From: Latrodectus hesperus
Taxonomy: Eukaryota > Arthropoda > Arachnida > Araneae > Theridiidae
DNA length: 64,000 nt
Assembly (NCBI GenBank): GCA_037975125.1
Contig: JAJQOW010000238.1
Span: forward strand, 84,495 to 148,494
Direction of reading: 5' to 3'
Part shown: positions 41,055 through 57,740 of the stretch, piece by piece
Layout of the letters: each line of letters begins with the position of its first letter
How positions within the stretch are numbered: the stretch's first letter is position 1
Program-made: the position numbers and the translations under genes
Notes under the pieces: model-generated
The model's input: the letters and a program-made list of their open reading frames with translations, nothing else
What the model was told of the DNA's origin: nothing
Database searches by the model: none

Positions 41055-42134
41055 TCAAACATTTTCCACATGAGTGCCATCACAGGCAATTACGCATTGC
41101 ATGCGGGAGACGGTGGATAATGTCGCTGCACGCAACATGACACGAGGGATGTTTCCAATCTCACGCCGTATAGAATCCTTTAAGTCCGACAATGTTTGAG
41201 GATTGCACAGATAAACTCTGGATTTGAGATAGCCCCAAAACCAGAAATCCATAGGCGTCAGATCTGGGGATCGCGCAAGCCACGGAAAAGGATAATAGCG
41301 TGAGATGATGCAATCACCAAAATGCTGATCCAGGAGCCTTTTAACTGACCTCGCTATATGTGGAGGTGCACCATCTTGCATCCAAACAATGTCATTGAGT
41401 GCATTCAGCCGACGCAACTCCGGTAAGACATAATTTTTCAGCATGGCTGCATACTGAGGGCCCGTTACAGAACATGTTGCAGGGCCAGTCGGGGTCGTTT
41501 CCTCAAAGAAGAACGGGCCCAGAAAAAATGTAGCTGTAATGCCGCACCACGCAGTCACTTTGGCGTCAAATAATGGTACTGGCGCCACAGCATGAGGATT
41601 CGTCTCTCCCCAGTGCACACAATTCTTTGTGTTAATGCTGCCATTTAAGGTGAAATGCGCCTCGTCCGTCCATAGTATGCGAAGTGGCCAGTCGTTATCC
41701 GCATCATATCGTAACAAAAATGCATTTGCCCAGTCCAGACGTTGTTGTGGGTCACCCGGCTCCAACATCTGGACGCGCTGGAACCGATAGGGAAACATGT
41801 GAAGTACCGAGCGCAAGAGCTTGCGGACCGTTGAGTTCGGAATATCCAACACGCGCGCTATGCCTCTTGCGGTTTCTGTGTGTCCTGCAGTCACTGTATG
41901 GTGCACTTCCATGACAACGTCCTCAGAAACAGTTGGCCGTCCGGAGCACTGTTTGTCACAGGTGCAGCCTGTATCTTCGAATTTCCGCACTAAATCACGC
42001 AGAGCTTGCAGAGTACATGGGCCGCGTCGTTGTCGATGACTGCGGCGATACACACGCAAGGCTTCCGCAGCGTTCATCCCATTTTGGTAATAGAGTTTGA
42101 TCAATTCACCGCGAACTTTCCTAGGAAGACTCAT
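41055..42134 (-). CDS. DD41D transposase, intact (359 aa)
   Basis: Cut-and-paste DDE transposase acting in the nucleus on the element's own inverted repeats. It opens MSLPRKVRGELIKLYYQNGM, a helix-turn-helix of the kind annotated as DUF4817 in arthropod transposases (residues about 1-60), then a GRP linker (65-67) and a second helix-turn-helix (about 85-110, ARGIARVLDIPNSTVRKLL). The catalytic core shows WTDEAHF (Asp157), MQDGAPPH (Asp254) and SPDLTPMDFWFWG (Asp296), with 41 residues between the last two Asp. No stop or frameshift; 359 residues is normal for the group. The ATG at 42134 is the first Met of the open frame and sits about 195 bp inside the inverted repeat. Possibly active; transcription not shown. 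Confidence 0.93.
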   Translation of the reverse strand: MSLPRKVRGELIKLYYQNGMNAAEALRVYRRSHRQRRGPCTLQALRDLVRKFEDTGCTCDKQCSGRPTVSEDVVMEVHHTVTAGHTETARGIARVLDIPNSTVRKLLRSVLHMFPYRFQRVQMLEPGDPQQRLDWANAFLLRYDADNDWPLRILWTDEAHFTLNGSINTKNCVHWGETNPHAVAPVPLFDAKVTAWCGITATFFLGPFFFEETTPTGPATCSVTGPQYAAMLKNYVLPELRRLNALNDIVWMQDGAPPHIARSVKRLLDQHFGDCIISRYYPFPWLARSPDLTPMDFWFWGYLKSRVYLCNPQTLSDLKDSIRREIGNIPRVMLRAATLSTVSRMQCVIACDGTHVENV

Positions 42135-42199
42135 ATCGTCGGCATGTGCGAGTTCCCGAATGACGACTTCGCATACCTGCTTGGTATTTTATTATAGGT

Positions 42200-42329
42200 T
42201 TCCTACGCTGAATATCTGGCGACCGGCGTTCTGTGATTGGTTTCTTGACTCTGTCACATGCAAATTCATTGCGTGCGCCCAGATCGTGTTTTATTGGCCG
42301 GTTTTCAGAACTCTTTTTTGTGTTTGCAG
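42200..42329 (-). promoter_or_regulatory. Candidate transposase promoter region
   Basis: Between the right inverted repeat and the transposase start, the minus strand carries two CCAAT boxes, ggccaataaaacac (about 42298) and aaaccaatcacag (about 42240). No clear TATA box. Inference only. Confidence 0.25.
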
Positions 42330-42944
<615 letters not shown>

Positions 42945-43029
42945 TATATTTGAAATATCATCTTGATCGGTTAAATAGAATGGACGCTAGAAGTGCAAAT
43001 GTTGGCAAAGTTTTTTTATAATCACCCTG
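42945..43029 (-). mobile_element. Orphan end fragment of the DD41D element
   Basis: Same orientation as the right inverted repeat and equal to its last 85 bp (42521-42605) apart from one base (gcaaatg for gcagatg). It again ends ...caccctg directly against an AT array. Confidence 0.92.
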
Positions 43030-43254
<225 letters not shown>

Positions 43255-44213
43255 GGGGAAAAAATCCATCCATTACTTTGTTTCAACTTATAGACTTTAT
43301 GTTATTTGTTTTGGATTCGATTTGTGCAAAATTGTTTTAACTGTTTTAAGATCGTTCTTTAACTTCTGACGATGATAATAGCAAATATTGCACTCAACTT
43401 CGATCATTTCTGAGATTTTATTGAGATTTTCGAAGATGGTGCACCTGTACCCAGCACATGTTTAACATCAAAAATACCTAAACAGAATCGGCGAAACTAA
43501 AATTGTACGTAATTGGTTGATACAGTATCGAGACCATAAATAACATTCATAATTTCTTTCCCCTGGATTGCATTTCTACCTTTATCAAAGAAAAACTGTG
43601 AAATGTAATTAATTTTCTCATAATTGACTTCTATTTTAACACCATGTAACACAAGAAGCCAAGCAAAAAGAGCAAAATTTCATTTTTAAACGATAATAAA
43701 TCTGAAATTGTTTGATCCATACTTTTTGAGATATTGATCACTAGTTTCATTGACTGAAGAATTGTTATGAATTACCTTTTCTCCAACCCATTTAATTTAA
43801 TTTTGGTTTCTAAAATTGATCTATTTCTGATATCTTTTTGATATTTAAATATGAGTGCTATTTAGTTTTGTCACTTATAAAAACGTAGCATTTGCTATTT
43901 TACATTAAGAAGCATTTAAAAAAGTCTAAGATTCTTATAAACGCGACCAAGTTCTAAAACCTTTTAAAAGTCAAATGAGAAAGCTCAGTTTGCATATCCT
44001 ATTAAAATAAAATAAGAGAAACAGATTCCCTGCCTTCTTTCACAAATTACTGATCATTTAGTTTTTAACTTTATCCCAGTATTTTCACTTCTAGGGAATT
44101 TCTAATATTTAAATGAAATATTTATGAAATATATTTAGGCTTCTTTATAATATTTTAGTTGACTTTTTATGCTTAAAAACACATACTAATTTAATAACAT
44201 GTAACAGCTTTCT
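43255..44213. other. AT-rich DNA; last part is diverged flank of an inverted duplication
   Basis: No gene recognised. From about 44090 it aligns weakly with the inverse of 51549-51680. Confidence 0.4.
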
Positions 44214-44872
44214 TCCTTTAAAATTAAATATTCATTTCATAAAAACGAAGCAAACAATTTGTAGATAAAATTGCTCACACTGTTTACCTAAGGCAATTCT
44301 TTTTTCCATAAAAATTAGCTTTTCCTCTGATAGAAAAGGATTTACTTTAAAATAATTAACATTTTTCTCAGATTACATGTTAAGGGAAAAGTAAGTGTTT
44401 TTATCTCTTCTAACGTAAAGATACGTGAGCTTATGCTGCAGGCTTTTTACAGGCTCTCTGCAAAAAGCGAAGTCGTTACGCTCCGGGTCCAGATAACACC
44501 GCGCGTGTTTCCTCTAATCATAACTAATGGAGCGTCACGGTACACTTAACAAGGATTTACTGTTTTTATTATCTCCTTACTCTTCATTTTCCCTTTCATA
44601 ACTGAATAGAGATGTAAAATTGCCTGTGTTTCCCCTCCTGGATATTCCGAGGGACATTCATTTAAGCACGTTATCTTAAAGACCCTCCGAAAATCTTAAT
44701 AAGAAGCATGAAGTGCCCAATAACCTTTTGAGTTATTTTCTCTTCAACTTTTAGAATGGCTGGCAGTCATTATATTAAAGTAGTTTATGAATGGTTATTT
44801 CTGTGTTATTAAAAAAATTCGCTTTCTTTGGATGAAATTACATTATAGGATGTAATAACTAATTCTGAAAAT
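44214..44872 (+). repeat. Conserved non-coding block, inverted duplicate, left copy
   Basis: A 660 bp sequence whose reverse complement lies at 50889-51548 with about 13 differences and virtually no gaps (about 98 %). It is more GC-balanced than its surroundings in the middle (gcgaagtcgttacgctccgg, 44466-44485; taacaccgcgcgtgtttcct). No open frame of 60 codons or more. Homology continues on both sides (about 44090-45150) but at only about 60-70 % with gaps. Probably a constrained regulatory element or non-coding RNA gene; no evidence for a transposon. Confidence 0.85.
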
Positions 44873-45609
44873 TCTCTGACCATAGGGAGACATTTTATGC
44901 TCATGGGATGCATCCTATTATTATATACAAGTTATAAAGTTGAAATGTGTTCTTACTGTACTATAAAATACACATACACACCCGTTTTTATGAAAATTTA
45001 ATAAGTGAATTTGTTTTCTTATTAAATACTTTTTTTTATTTTTTGAAAAAAATTTTCAAATTTGTACGCAACATTTGTTTATACAAATTTACTACCTATA
45101 TAGTGATTTGATCCAAATTTTATGATGTTCTGAATTTTAATACAATTTTTCTTAATACATAAAAATTAATTATTTAATAAGTAATATATAAAAAGCCCAT
45201 TAAATATAAATTTCTTAATTGAAAAGCATTTTTGTTTTCCTTTCATGGATGAAAAATCAGACAAAGAGCTTTTTCAATTTAAAAACTATATAAAAAAACT
45301 TTCCTCGTTTTTTTCGACATAACACAGCATTTTATCATTGTTTTTGTCAAAAATACTACCTCGGTCTTGTTGACCCTTTTTCTGCTTGATTTATATATGG
45401 TTATAACACTACTTTATTTACATGTTACTTGATATCTGAAAGCTTTTTTTTTTCATCTTCATTCATTATGGCTCTCAATCATTTAATCATTCAATATCTC
45501 TGATGTTCAAATTATAGCTGAGTAGGTACTCTGAAAATTCTGAGCTGAGATTTTGTTCATCAATAGGTTACTTCGACGAAGTTTGAAAAAATAACCCAAT
45601 ACTGTACAA
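44873..45609. other. Diverged flank of the inverted duplication, then AT-rich DNA
   Basis: gggagacattttatgct at 44885 still matches the inverse of 50857-50873, and tgaaaatttaataag (44990) matches near 50785. The alignment fades after about 45150. Confidence 0.5.
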
Positions 45610-45940
45610 CAGTCTAATATTCGATTCCCAGTGCCGCCAAAGACCTACCGAGTACATGGGATATACGTTTTCATTACGTCTGTGGAATCTCAATTCCCGT
45701 GGTTGGCCGTTAAGCAGTTATCATGGGTATAATGGTCTGTAGAAAATTCCACCCTCTCCAGATCAAAGTCAAAATTGAGGGAGTGGATCTTCTGGTGGGG
45801 CCATCTATTGGAGGAATTTAGAGTAAAGTCGCACTTTCACCTTCGTAGTTAAATGAAAAACGCACTTTTCTGATTTTATTTCGTAGCCGTCGGCTAACGA
45901 GCTTGGCTTGTTCAAGTGTCATAAATAACAACAACAAAAT
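45610..45940 (+). mobile_element. tRNA-SINE family S1, 5'-truncated copy
   Basis: Begins inside the tRNA part (attcgattcccagtgccgcc, 45618), then the family body (aagcagttatcatgg, cagatcaaagtcaaaattga, ggggccatctattgg) and tail caagtgtcataaataacaac. Older than the other copies, judging by its differences. Confidence 0.85.
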
Positions 45941-49745
<3,805 letters not shown>

Positions 49746-50888
49746 TAATAAAAAATACAAAAAATTCTTTTACTTTTTACTAACATCATATTTATTAGAA
49801 TATACACATATAAAAGCACAATTCGTCGAAACTATAATTTTTATTATTATAAAATAAATAAAAATGCATCATAAGATTAAATTTCCATAAACTAACAAGG
49901 CTCAAAAGTAAATATTAAGCATCAAGAGGATCAAAAACTATTGAAAGTCTTAAAATTCAGGAACATGATGGAAAGATATGTTTAATAAATGAATATTACA
50001 AACTAGTATTTATAAAAAATTTAATATTCAATAAGTTTAAAATAATGATACACTCAAAAGATATTTATTGAGCAGCATAAGCCAACATTTACACTAAAAA
50101 TGAAGAAAACATTATCGATATGCAGCGTAATCTGGAAAATGGAAATACGTTATATGCAATGGAGAAAGGAATAATTTTCCAGAAACCGAAAAACCTTTTT
50201 TTAAAAAAATATATAAACTGGCAGAGAATGTAGAAAAAAGAAGAATCTGATGTCATACACACCTCTCCTAAAACCTCAGTGTTTATGTATAAATAACTAA
50301 TTTAATGCGCAGACAAAGTACAACAAAACTACATTTTTACAGTGCGCAAAATTTACAAACATTTTGCATCATGGTAAAATATCTTTTCAGTGAGTTCAAA
50401 TAACCTATAAACACAGTTTAAAATAATTGCAAATACTGCAATCAAAAGTTTAATGTTTTAGATTGGATCTTTTAAGTTAGTCTAAAAATTACCAAAATTA
50501 ATTTCTTTCTATTCCGTAATCGCATTCTTAGTTCAAAACTGAAAAAAAGTTTGGGGGACACAAAAATGAATTTTATTTTCCTTCTCGCAATTATTCATGT
50601 TAACTGTTTATATGTTGCTTTTTTTAATTCCTTCAGAATATGCTAAAATTTAGAACAAATAAGAACATGAGTAGTATATTTGCGCAAAAAACCTATTTAT
50701 ATAAATTTGAAAAATTATTTAAAAAAACATATATTATGTTTTGAAAAAAACAAGTTAAGTAATTTTATTCGCTTATTAAATTTTCATACAAACATATATC
50801 TGTTTTGTTGTGCACTAAAAATATTTCCAATTTTATAACGTGTATATAATAATAGAAGCATAAAATGTCTCCCCATGGAAACGCAAGT
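49746..50888. other. AT-rich DNA; right part is diverged flank of the inverted duplication
   Basis: From about 50640 onward it aligns weakly, inverted, with 44873-45150. No gene recognised. Confidence 0.45.
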
Positions 50889-51548
50889 ATTTTCAGAATT
50901 AGTTATTACATCCTATAATGTAATTTCATCCAAAGAAAGCCAATTTTTTTAATAACACAGAAATAACCATTCATAAACTACTTTAATATAATGACTGCCA
51001 GCCATTCTAAAAGTTGAAGAGAAAATAACTCAAAAGGTTATTGGCCACTTCATGCTTCTTATTAAGATTTTCGGAGGGTCTTTAAGATAACGTGCTTAAA
51101 TGAATGTCCCTCGGAATATCCAGGAGGGGAAACACAGGCAATTTTACATCTCTATTCAGTTATGAAAGGGAAAATGAAGAGTGAGGAGATAATAAAAACA
51201 GTAAATCCTTGTTAAGTGTACCGTGACGCCCCATTAGTTATGATTAGAGGAAACACGCGCTGTGTTATCTGGACCCGGAGCGTAACGACTTCGCTTTTTG
51301 CAGAGAGCCCGTAAAAAGCCTGCAGCATAAGCTCGCGAATCTTTACGTTAGAAGAGATAAAAACACTTACTTTTCCCTTAACATGTAATCTGAGAAAAAT
51401 GTTAATTATTTTAAAGTAAATTATTTTCTATCAGAGGAAAAGCTAATTTTTATGGAAAAAAGAATTGCCTTAGGTAAACAGTGTGAGCAATTTTATCCAC
51501 AAATTGTTTGCTTTGTTTTTATGAAATGAATATTTAATTTTAAAGGAG
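50889..51548 (-). repeat. Conserved non-coding block, inverted duplicate, right copy
   Basis: Reverse complement of 44214-44872, about 98 % identical. The differences are scattered single-base changes, for example ccgcgcgtg against cagcgcgtg and gagcgtcacgg against gggcgtcacgg (read in the left copy's orientation). No coding frame. Confidence 0.85.
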
Positions 51549-52300
51549 AACAGCTGTTATTAAACTATTTGCATATTTTTATGTCCCGAAAAGTCATATA
51601 AAATTTTAAAGATCAGCTTATAGTTTTATTAAATATTTCATGAAATATAAGTGTGAATAATAAAATTATTTTAATTTACATCAAAGCATTTTGAGAAATA
51701 TTCAATTTCTTAACCTACTTTTAAATATTTATATTTATTTTAGATCAAAAAATTTTATTTTAAAATAATAGTGAGGTAAAATGTTACTTTAAAATATTTT
51801 ATCTCAAAATAATATTTTACTTGAATTTTACTTAATTTTAACCCATTTTTAATATTAATAAAATAATATTTATAGAGAGTGATTATGAAATTTTTTAAAA
51901 TTATATACATACATGAATAGTTAGTTCATGACATACATTCAATAAATATTTAGGAGTGTAATTCACCTTTGTATAAAATAAAACGAAAATTTTTATTTTC
52001 CTGCCATTTTCATGGCATGAGATATAAATCTGCGACATCAAAATGGATACGCTATTTTGTGTGTATTGTATTGATATACATATTAGATGCGAAATCTGAA
52101 AGCATATTAAAGTAATTCTACCACAGTTTGAATTTTCATAAAACAAAATAAAATATTTAATTATATATGATGATATATCTCTCTTTATTAATATTATTTA
52201 AATCCAACATATTTAGTTCAGATAGCTTCTTGCCCAAAAGACAGATAATTGCATATATAAGTGTGAATATTTAAGAAACTTCCAATCAGAAAGGAAAACA
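51549..52300. other. AT-rich non-coding DNA
   Basis: The first 130 bp are diverged flank of the inverted duplication; the rest shows nothing. Confidence 0.45.
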
Positions 52301-52309
52301 TGGTATGTG

Positions 52310-52500
52310 TGATTATACGCTAAACTCTGTGGCCCGACAGCCCATGTAGGCCAAGGCCTACAGTGCCCATCTCTGTTTTTTTTTACCGAGAGCCCCGGGT
52401 GCAGCGTATGTCCCAATTAGGTAATCAGCCTAACGCGAAACTATCAGTGTTTAGTTCCCAAGCATGCTTTTGGTACTCGGTTTACCTAACCACTGAAGGT
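52310..52500. repeat. GC-richer patch with a palindrome, probable dispersed repeat
   Basis: tgtaggccaaggcctaca at 52345-52362 is an 8 bp inverted repeat around AA. The surrounding ggcccgacagcc and gagccccgggtgcagc stand out from the AT-rich context. A transposon-derived fragment is likely; no coding frame is credible (a 67-codon minus frame has no motif). Confidence 0.35.
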
Positions 52501-53929
52501 ATGAAAGGCCGATATGCGAATATTATATGGTTATAAAAATAATTAGACAATGTAAAAAAAAGATATTATTCATCTTTATTATCCAAATAAAAGCTTAAAA
52601 GAAAAATTCTCTGAAGAATAGTTTATTTTTCAGTTAAAATATCAAAATGAAATGTAATATGCCAGTTCAGTAAGATGTGTGGTTGTCTGTAGCAAATAGT
52701 TTTTCACATTTGCTATGAGACTTTGAGCTAGTTGGAAATATATTGAGTCCCACGTATTATATTCCTTAAATAGAGTTTGCTGATTGCGAAGGAGGAACAA
52801 TTTGTGTCTTCATAGATATCCCCTGCGTTGACAACAGGATTAAAATTTAGGAGACTGAACATGTTACTACCTGCCTTTAATGTTTCCACTTTTTTGGAAG
52901 TCACCCATCAGGATCACATCGTGGTAAGCCATGAATAGAAAACAACATCTGCAGCACCTTGCAAAAGTGAACATAAAATTCAAGCACTTCGTCTTTGAAT
53001 TTACAATAGTAATACTCCACGTCTCAAAATTGTGGGAGCCTGTATAATCTCCCATTCTACATTATTATATATAAGAGATGTCACTTTTAGAAAAGGAAAT
53101 AATTTCATAAAAATTGATGTGTTGAACGAATGTGTTTACGTACAAACGTGAATAGAAGACAAATAGTTCCACGTCTACCACGCAGGCCAACAAGACTAAG
53201 TATTATATAAACAGTTTGCACTTAAACTTGTACCTTGTGGCAGCTATGAGGGCAGTTTTCTGGAACAACTAGGCCTCTGCCACACAATAACTGCTAATAT
53301 TAGAATTTATTTGACAGTTCCTGCACGAAACAGTAATTGTCAAATTTTTGTTATTCTTGATCAATGATAGCAATTATCTTAACATTATTATTCTTAACAT
53401 CGACGGCAATGTCTTTCACATCAACAAGGCTTCAACTTCAAATGATTCTCCAAAAGCAAATTTGGAGAATTTGACGAATATCTGGTTGCAACGAAAGTTT
53501 TCTGATATCGTCTCTGAGTTATCATCAATTACAAGGAGTCAAAAATGGAATTATCATGGTACCAGATTAGAGCCATCTTCTAACTGAACTTGATAACAAG
53601 TTCAAACATCATTCATTCGCTTAAACTTGACTTACAAGTTCAATAGTTGGGTGCTGCGTGAGCTGACTCAAGCCATCAGGGACAAACGTGTTTAGATCTG
53701 CACTAATCTACTTGAATATCATTGCATAGACAGAATTCTGGACCGTATCATCTGATTGTAAATGACTACAAGATCATCTCTACACAGTTGAAGTGATTGT
53801 CTCCCTAAATAGTATTTTGTGTGACTCTAATCAGAGTCCATGATTTTAGAACATTTGAATATCCGCATGATACTTTCTCGGTATGAAGACTTTGTTAAAA
53901 AGTCAAATTTCCCTCCAGAAAAGACTGGA
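52501..53929. other. Non-coding DNA; right part may be LINE sequence
   Basis: 53590-53929 may be decayed LINE coding sequence upstream of the RNase H fragment. Nothing else recognised. Confidence 0.35.
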
Positions 53930-54790
53930 ATAATGTTGCCATCAGTGAAAACTGTATTTACTGGTATACTGATGGCTCAAAAATGAATTCCAACACTTGG
54001 GATGGTATTTGTTGTACAGCTGATGGTACGAAGTTATCATTCCCTTTGGGTAAACATACAACTGCATTTCAAGCAGAAGTATTTGCCATTCTTATGTGCA
54101 GTAGAATATACTTGAACAGAAACTATTCTCGTAAAAGAATAATTATCTGTTCAGTCAAGTTGCATTACTTGCTTTACAGAAGTCTACTGTAACTTCTGTT
54201 CTTGTCTTGGAATGTTATCTCACTCTGTGTAGATAGGCTAATAATAACTCCATTACTTTAATGTGGGTGTCTGGGCATTCTGGTGTTCCTGGCAATGAAT
54301 TAGCTGATGAGTTGGCAAGGACTACATCAACAACCGACTTTTTTGGTCCGGAACCAGTGGTAAGTATTTCAAAAGAATTGATCAGAAAGAACGTTTTCGA
54401 TCTCTTCAGAAAACAACAGTTTATGAACTGGTACAATGAATGATCAAAGACAAGCAAGGCTATTAAATAGCACATGCCCTAGTAAAAGGCAAAAGAATTA
54501 TTAAAACTCAATAGAAGCAGTCTAAGGAAAGCAGTGGGACAACTTGCAGGACACTTCCATCGTAAAAAACATCTCACCATAATGGGAGTATCAGATGATC
54601 CCACTTGTAGAGGTTGTCATTATATGGAAGAAACTTCAATATGCATCTTATGTGAATGTGAAACATTTTCTGCACATAGATTTGAACACTTGGGTCAGCA
54701 CTTGATTGAATCTTGAATGTTGCAGGAAATTCTTGTAAAATATCTGCTGAATTTTGCTTCAGCCACTGGTCTTTTCAAATAGGGCTTTTT
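53930..54790 (+). pseudogene. LINE RNase H and C-terminal zinc motif, 5'-truncated
   Basis: Plus strand: YWYTDGSKMNSNTWDGI (first Asp, about 53960), TTAFQAEVFAILMC (Glu, about 54070), a broken middle, then LWVSGHSGVPGNELADELAR (54258-54320, last Asp), and after a frameshift LRKAVGQLAGHFHRKKHL and C-R-G-C-H-Y...C-x-C (54608-54662). This is the RNase H and tail module of an R1-like LINE. At least two lesions. Distinct in sequence from the copies at 1.2, 26.5, 59.2 and 61.8 kb. Confidence 0.85.
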
Positions 54791-55427
54791 GATGGGTATA
54801 GTACAATAGATCTATGGTCGCAGTGCTAGGTTCTTTTGGAACCACCCTATCTTAAACTTAAATCTAAATCTTGTTGAGAAGTACTAGAAGACCATGAATT
54901 AATGGCCTTAATGCTAATCTTTGGCATTTGTAGAGTAAAAAAATGTTTGATTGCATGTAATACTTTTCTCGTTGCCTATTTCTGCCGAATGAAAAGTTTC
55001 AAAACACAACTCACAGTTCGTAACTTTCAAATTTGATTAAGTAATGAGGTTGATACCTGAGGTTTCACATTCTTCTCCCCACCAAATCAGAGAAAGTACA
55101 TTGCAGCCCACAGAACTTTTAAAATGCTTCGGTCAGGACACAAAATTTTTGCATGAAACAGATATAGAACCCAATGCCTCCAGTTGAAGAAAATGATGTT
55201 TCTCTTGACCACATCAAAGCTGCCTTTTAATGCTTTTGAATAACAATGTGATTAATTTAATTATCTTCTTAGATTTCTTTAATAGAAGAAATTTCTTTCA
55301 GAACATTTTTAATACATTTTATGTTTTTTATTTATTTTGAGATGCACGCGTAGCTAACTCCATGGCCAGGCAGTTGCTAATTCCACGGTCAACAACGCGT
55401 ACGTGGTTAACCTCTTAATCTGGCGAA
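54791..55427. other. Non-coding DNA, possibly LINE 3' UTR at the start
   Basis: No feature recognised. Confidence 0.4.
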
Positions 55428-55800
55428 GAGGGCCTTGGTAGCATAGTAGTTGGGCATCGCCCTTCCATCCGGAAGGGTGGACCTCGATTCCCAATGCCAC
55501 CAAAGCCTCATCGAGTACATGCGATATACGTGCTCGTTAAATCTAAGTAATTGCTCTAAGTTCCTGTGGTCGGTCATTGAGCAGTTACCATGGTAGGAGA
55601 AAATTTCCTCCCCCTCCAGATCAATGTCAAAATTCAGAGAGTGGATCCTCTGGTGGTGCCATCTATCGGAGGAGTCTTAGTCGTACTTTCTCCTTCTTAA
55701 TGTTCTGCTTAAACGAAAGAGGCATCTTACTGACTTAAATTCACATAGCCGACGGTAAAACGAGAGAGGCTTGTCCACGTGTCATAAGTAACAACAACAA
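55428..55800 (+). mobile_element. tRNA-SINE family S1, full-length copy
   Basis: Starts gagggccttggtagcatagt with a B-box-like cctcgattccc at 55482, then gcgatatacgtgctcgttaa, gagcagttaccatgg, agatcaatgtcaaaattcag, ggtggtgccatctatcgg and a tail ending gtgtcataagtaacaacaac. Best full-length reference copy of the family here. Confidence 0.92.
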
Positions 55801-56559
55801 CCGGGAAAAGACTTACCGTTCAGTCAGTCACGAGATTTTCTCTCTATCACTCGGCCCGTACTTGCTGTCACATGTGTAATAGTAAATTCTTAACACCGCA
55901 TGCTCAAGATAATTCTGATGTTTTAAGCCTCTCTGCTTTTATCCAAGCTGCGACACCATTTTCCAACGAGGTAACATCACTGTTAACTTCGACCATATTC
56001 ATTTTGGATCCAATTCTGTGCTTCTCTCCAGACAACAATTGGAGGGAGGCACAGACTTATTTTATTAAATACGAATCATTTTTTTAGGTAATAATCACCA
56101 AAATAGGGTCTTATATTACAAATATCCACAACTCGATATATATAGAATAACACTTTTAAGTGTTATTCTACTCAAAATAAAATGTTCGCGTGAAAAATTT
56201 AGTAAATACTGTTTGAAGAGATTTTATAATTTTGAAGAATTAAAATATTATAGTGAGATGATTCACAAAGATTTAATGAAATATTGTGCTCACCACTATC
56301 TTAATCATATATTTTGAAACGCTTTAAATTATTTTATATTATTAATATTTTTTTACATTACAAATAAAATGTTCTCATTCACAGATATTAAACTTGTTTG
56401 ATGTTTTCGTTTTTGAATTTCAATGAAAAATTTATCACTCCATATGAATTTAATATTTTCTTCTAATCATAAACTATTATAAAAAAAAAAACAAGCAAGC
56501 AATATATTATAACACTTGAGATGCATAAAAACTGGACTGGACTCACCATAAAGATAAAC
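55801..56559. other. Non-coding DNA with a perfect palindrome
   Basis: 56143-56170 is a hairpin with two perfect 13-base arms (tagaataacactt) around tt. No gene recognised. Confidence 0.5.
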
Positions 56560-57030
56560 ATTTTTATGCGGAATTAAATAGAAGCGGTCAAGAAATACGA
56601 TTTCATAAAAGTTGGAAAAAGATCCGCAGAAAGAGACTCTTCGCAGTGATTTTTCTCCCGTGTTTGATTTAGTGCCGGCCTCTGTATAAAATTGATATTG
56701 ATTAAAGCTGACATCTGCAGTGACCGCACATGTCGCTTCTCCTCTTTAAGAACATAATAAATCTCCCGACAGCCACGATTTCCATTATGGCGCATTTCAC
56801 GGGGCTGTTGGCCAGCAACAAATGTGCCCGCATCAAAAATGTCCGGCCGAACCTCAAGGATGACGGATGGCGTCGTATCCGGAAATCTTTACCGTCTTCA
56901 GGACGGTATTTTTCTTCCGCATGAGTTCGCCCACTTTTGTTCCATGGGGATTATTCTGTTTTGAGAGTTCTCCCTCTCTTCTGTTATAATCCTCTTTCCT
57001 GTTGCGTCATCATTTGCTGTGAAATAAGGG
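56560..57030. other. GC-balanced unique block, candidate conserved non-coding element
   Basis: Stands out from AT-rich surroundings without repeat hallmarks. It contains the hairpin accgtc/ttcag/gacggt at 56890-56906, with cggaa and ttccg outside it. Two short open frames (56574-56795 minus, 56730-56924 plus) overlap each other and show no motif. It could be an exon, enhancer or unrecognised repeat. Confidence 0.3.
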
Positions 57031-57740
57031 GGAAAGCTATAAGTTTTACTGCATATGTTTAACAGAAAATATTTCCCATAAAATTCATTTAACGGAAATA
57101 AACAAGAAATTGATTAATTTTTGGTACCCTCAAACTTAATCTTATAATCTGTCATTTTCATTTTTTAAATATGCAAAAGAATAAAATATGAAAATAATCA
57201 ATTAATTTTATGAAATTTACTTGAAGTAAAATTTCCTTTTGGTTGTCCACAAATACATGCCTATAATCTGTCTTAATTCACACATTGAAAATGTTAAAGT
57301 TAATTTTTAAGGAAATTTTATTTACCTGAGATCATACAATTTACATATATTGTTACAAATAAAAATCATTTATACAATTACTTGCAAATTTTAATGAATA
57401 CATAAAAATTGAGTGTAAAAATAAATCTGGCCTTGAAATTAAATATATAAATATATTATGAGACATTAATGTTACTAGTAATAGAAGCCTAATTAAATTT
57501 AAAATCTAAATTTATTTCACGACAATTCTCATCTAAATGTGTACAGTGAAAACACGTTACCAATATTTTAAAGCCTACTTACTTTAAGATAGTATTAAAA
57601 TATTAACAGAAGCTACTGCAATTTCAAACAATTTAATTTTAAGAAAATATTATTCTTAAAAATTGTGAGTGTTGCTTTTCCTTTAATTTTGATTAAAAGT
57701 TATTTTTCTTTAAAAATATGTAGTTTTTCTCCCATTTTCC
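57031..57740. other. AT-rich non-coding DNA
   Basis: No feature recognised. Confidence 0.5.

Noticed and set aside
41684..42197. Plus-strand frames of 63-76 codons over the DD41D gene
   Set aside because: Antisense shadows of the intact transposase; no motifs.
44214..44872. The conserved block as one end of a giant foldback transposon with its partner at 50.9 kb
   Set aside because: Homology fades gradually on both sides of the core instead of stopping sharply, there is no target duplication, and no transposase lies between.
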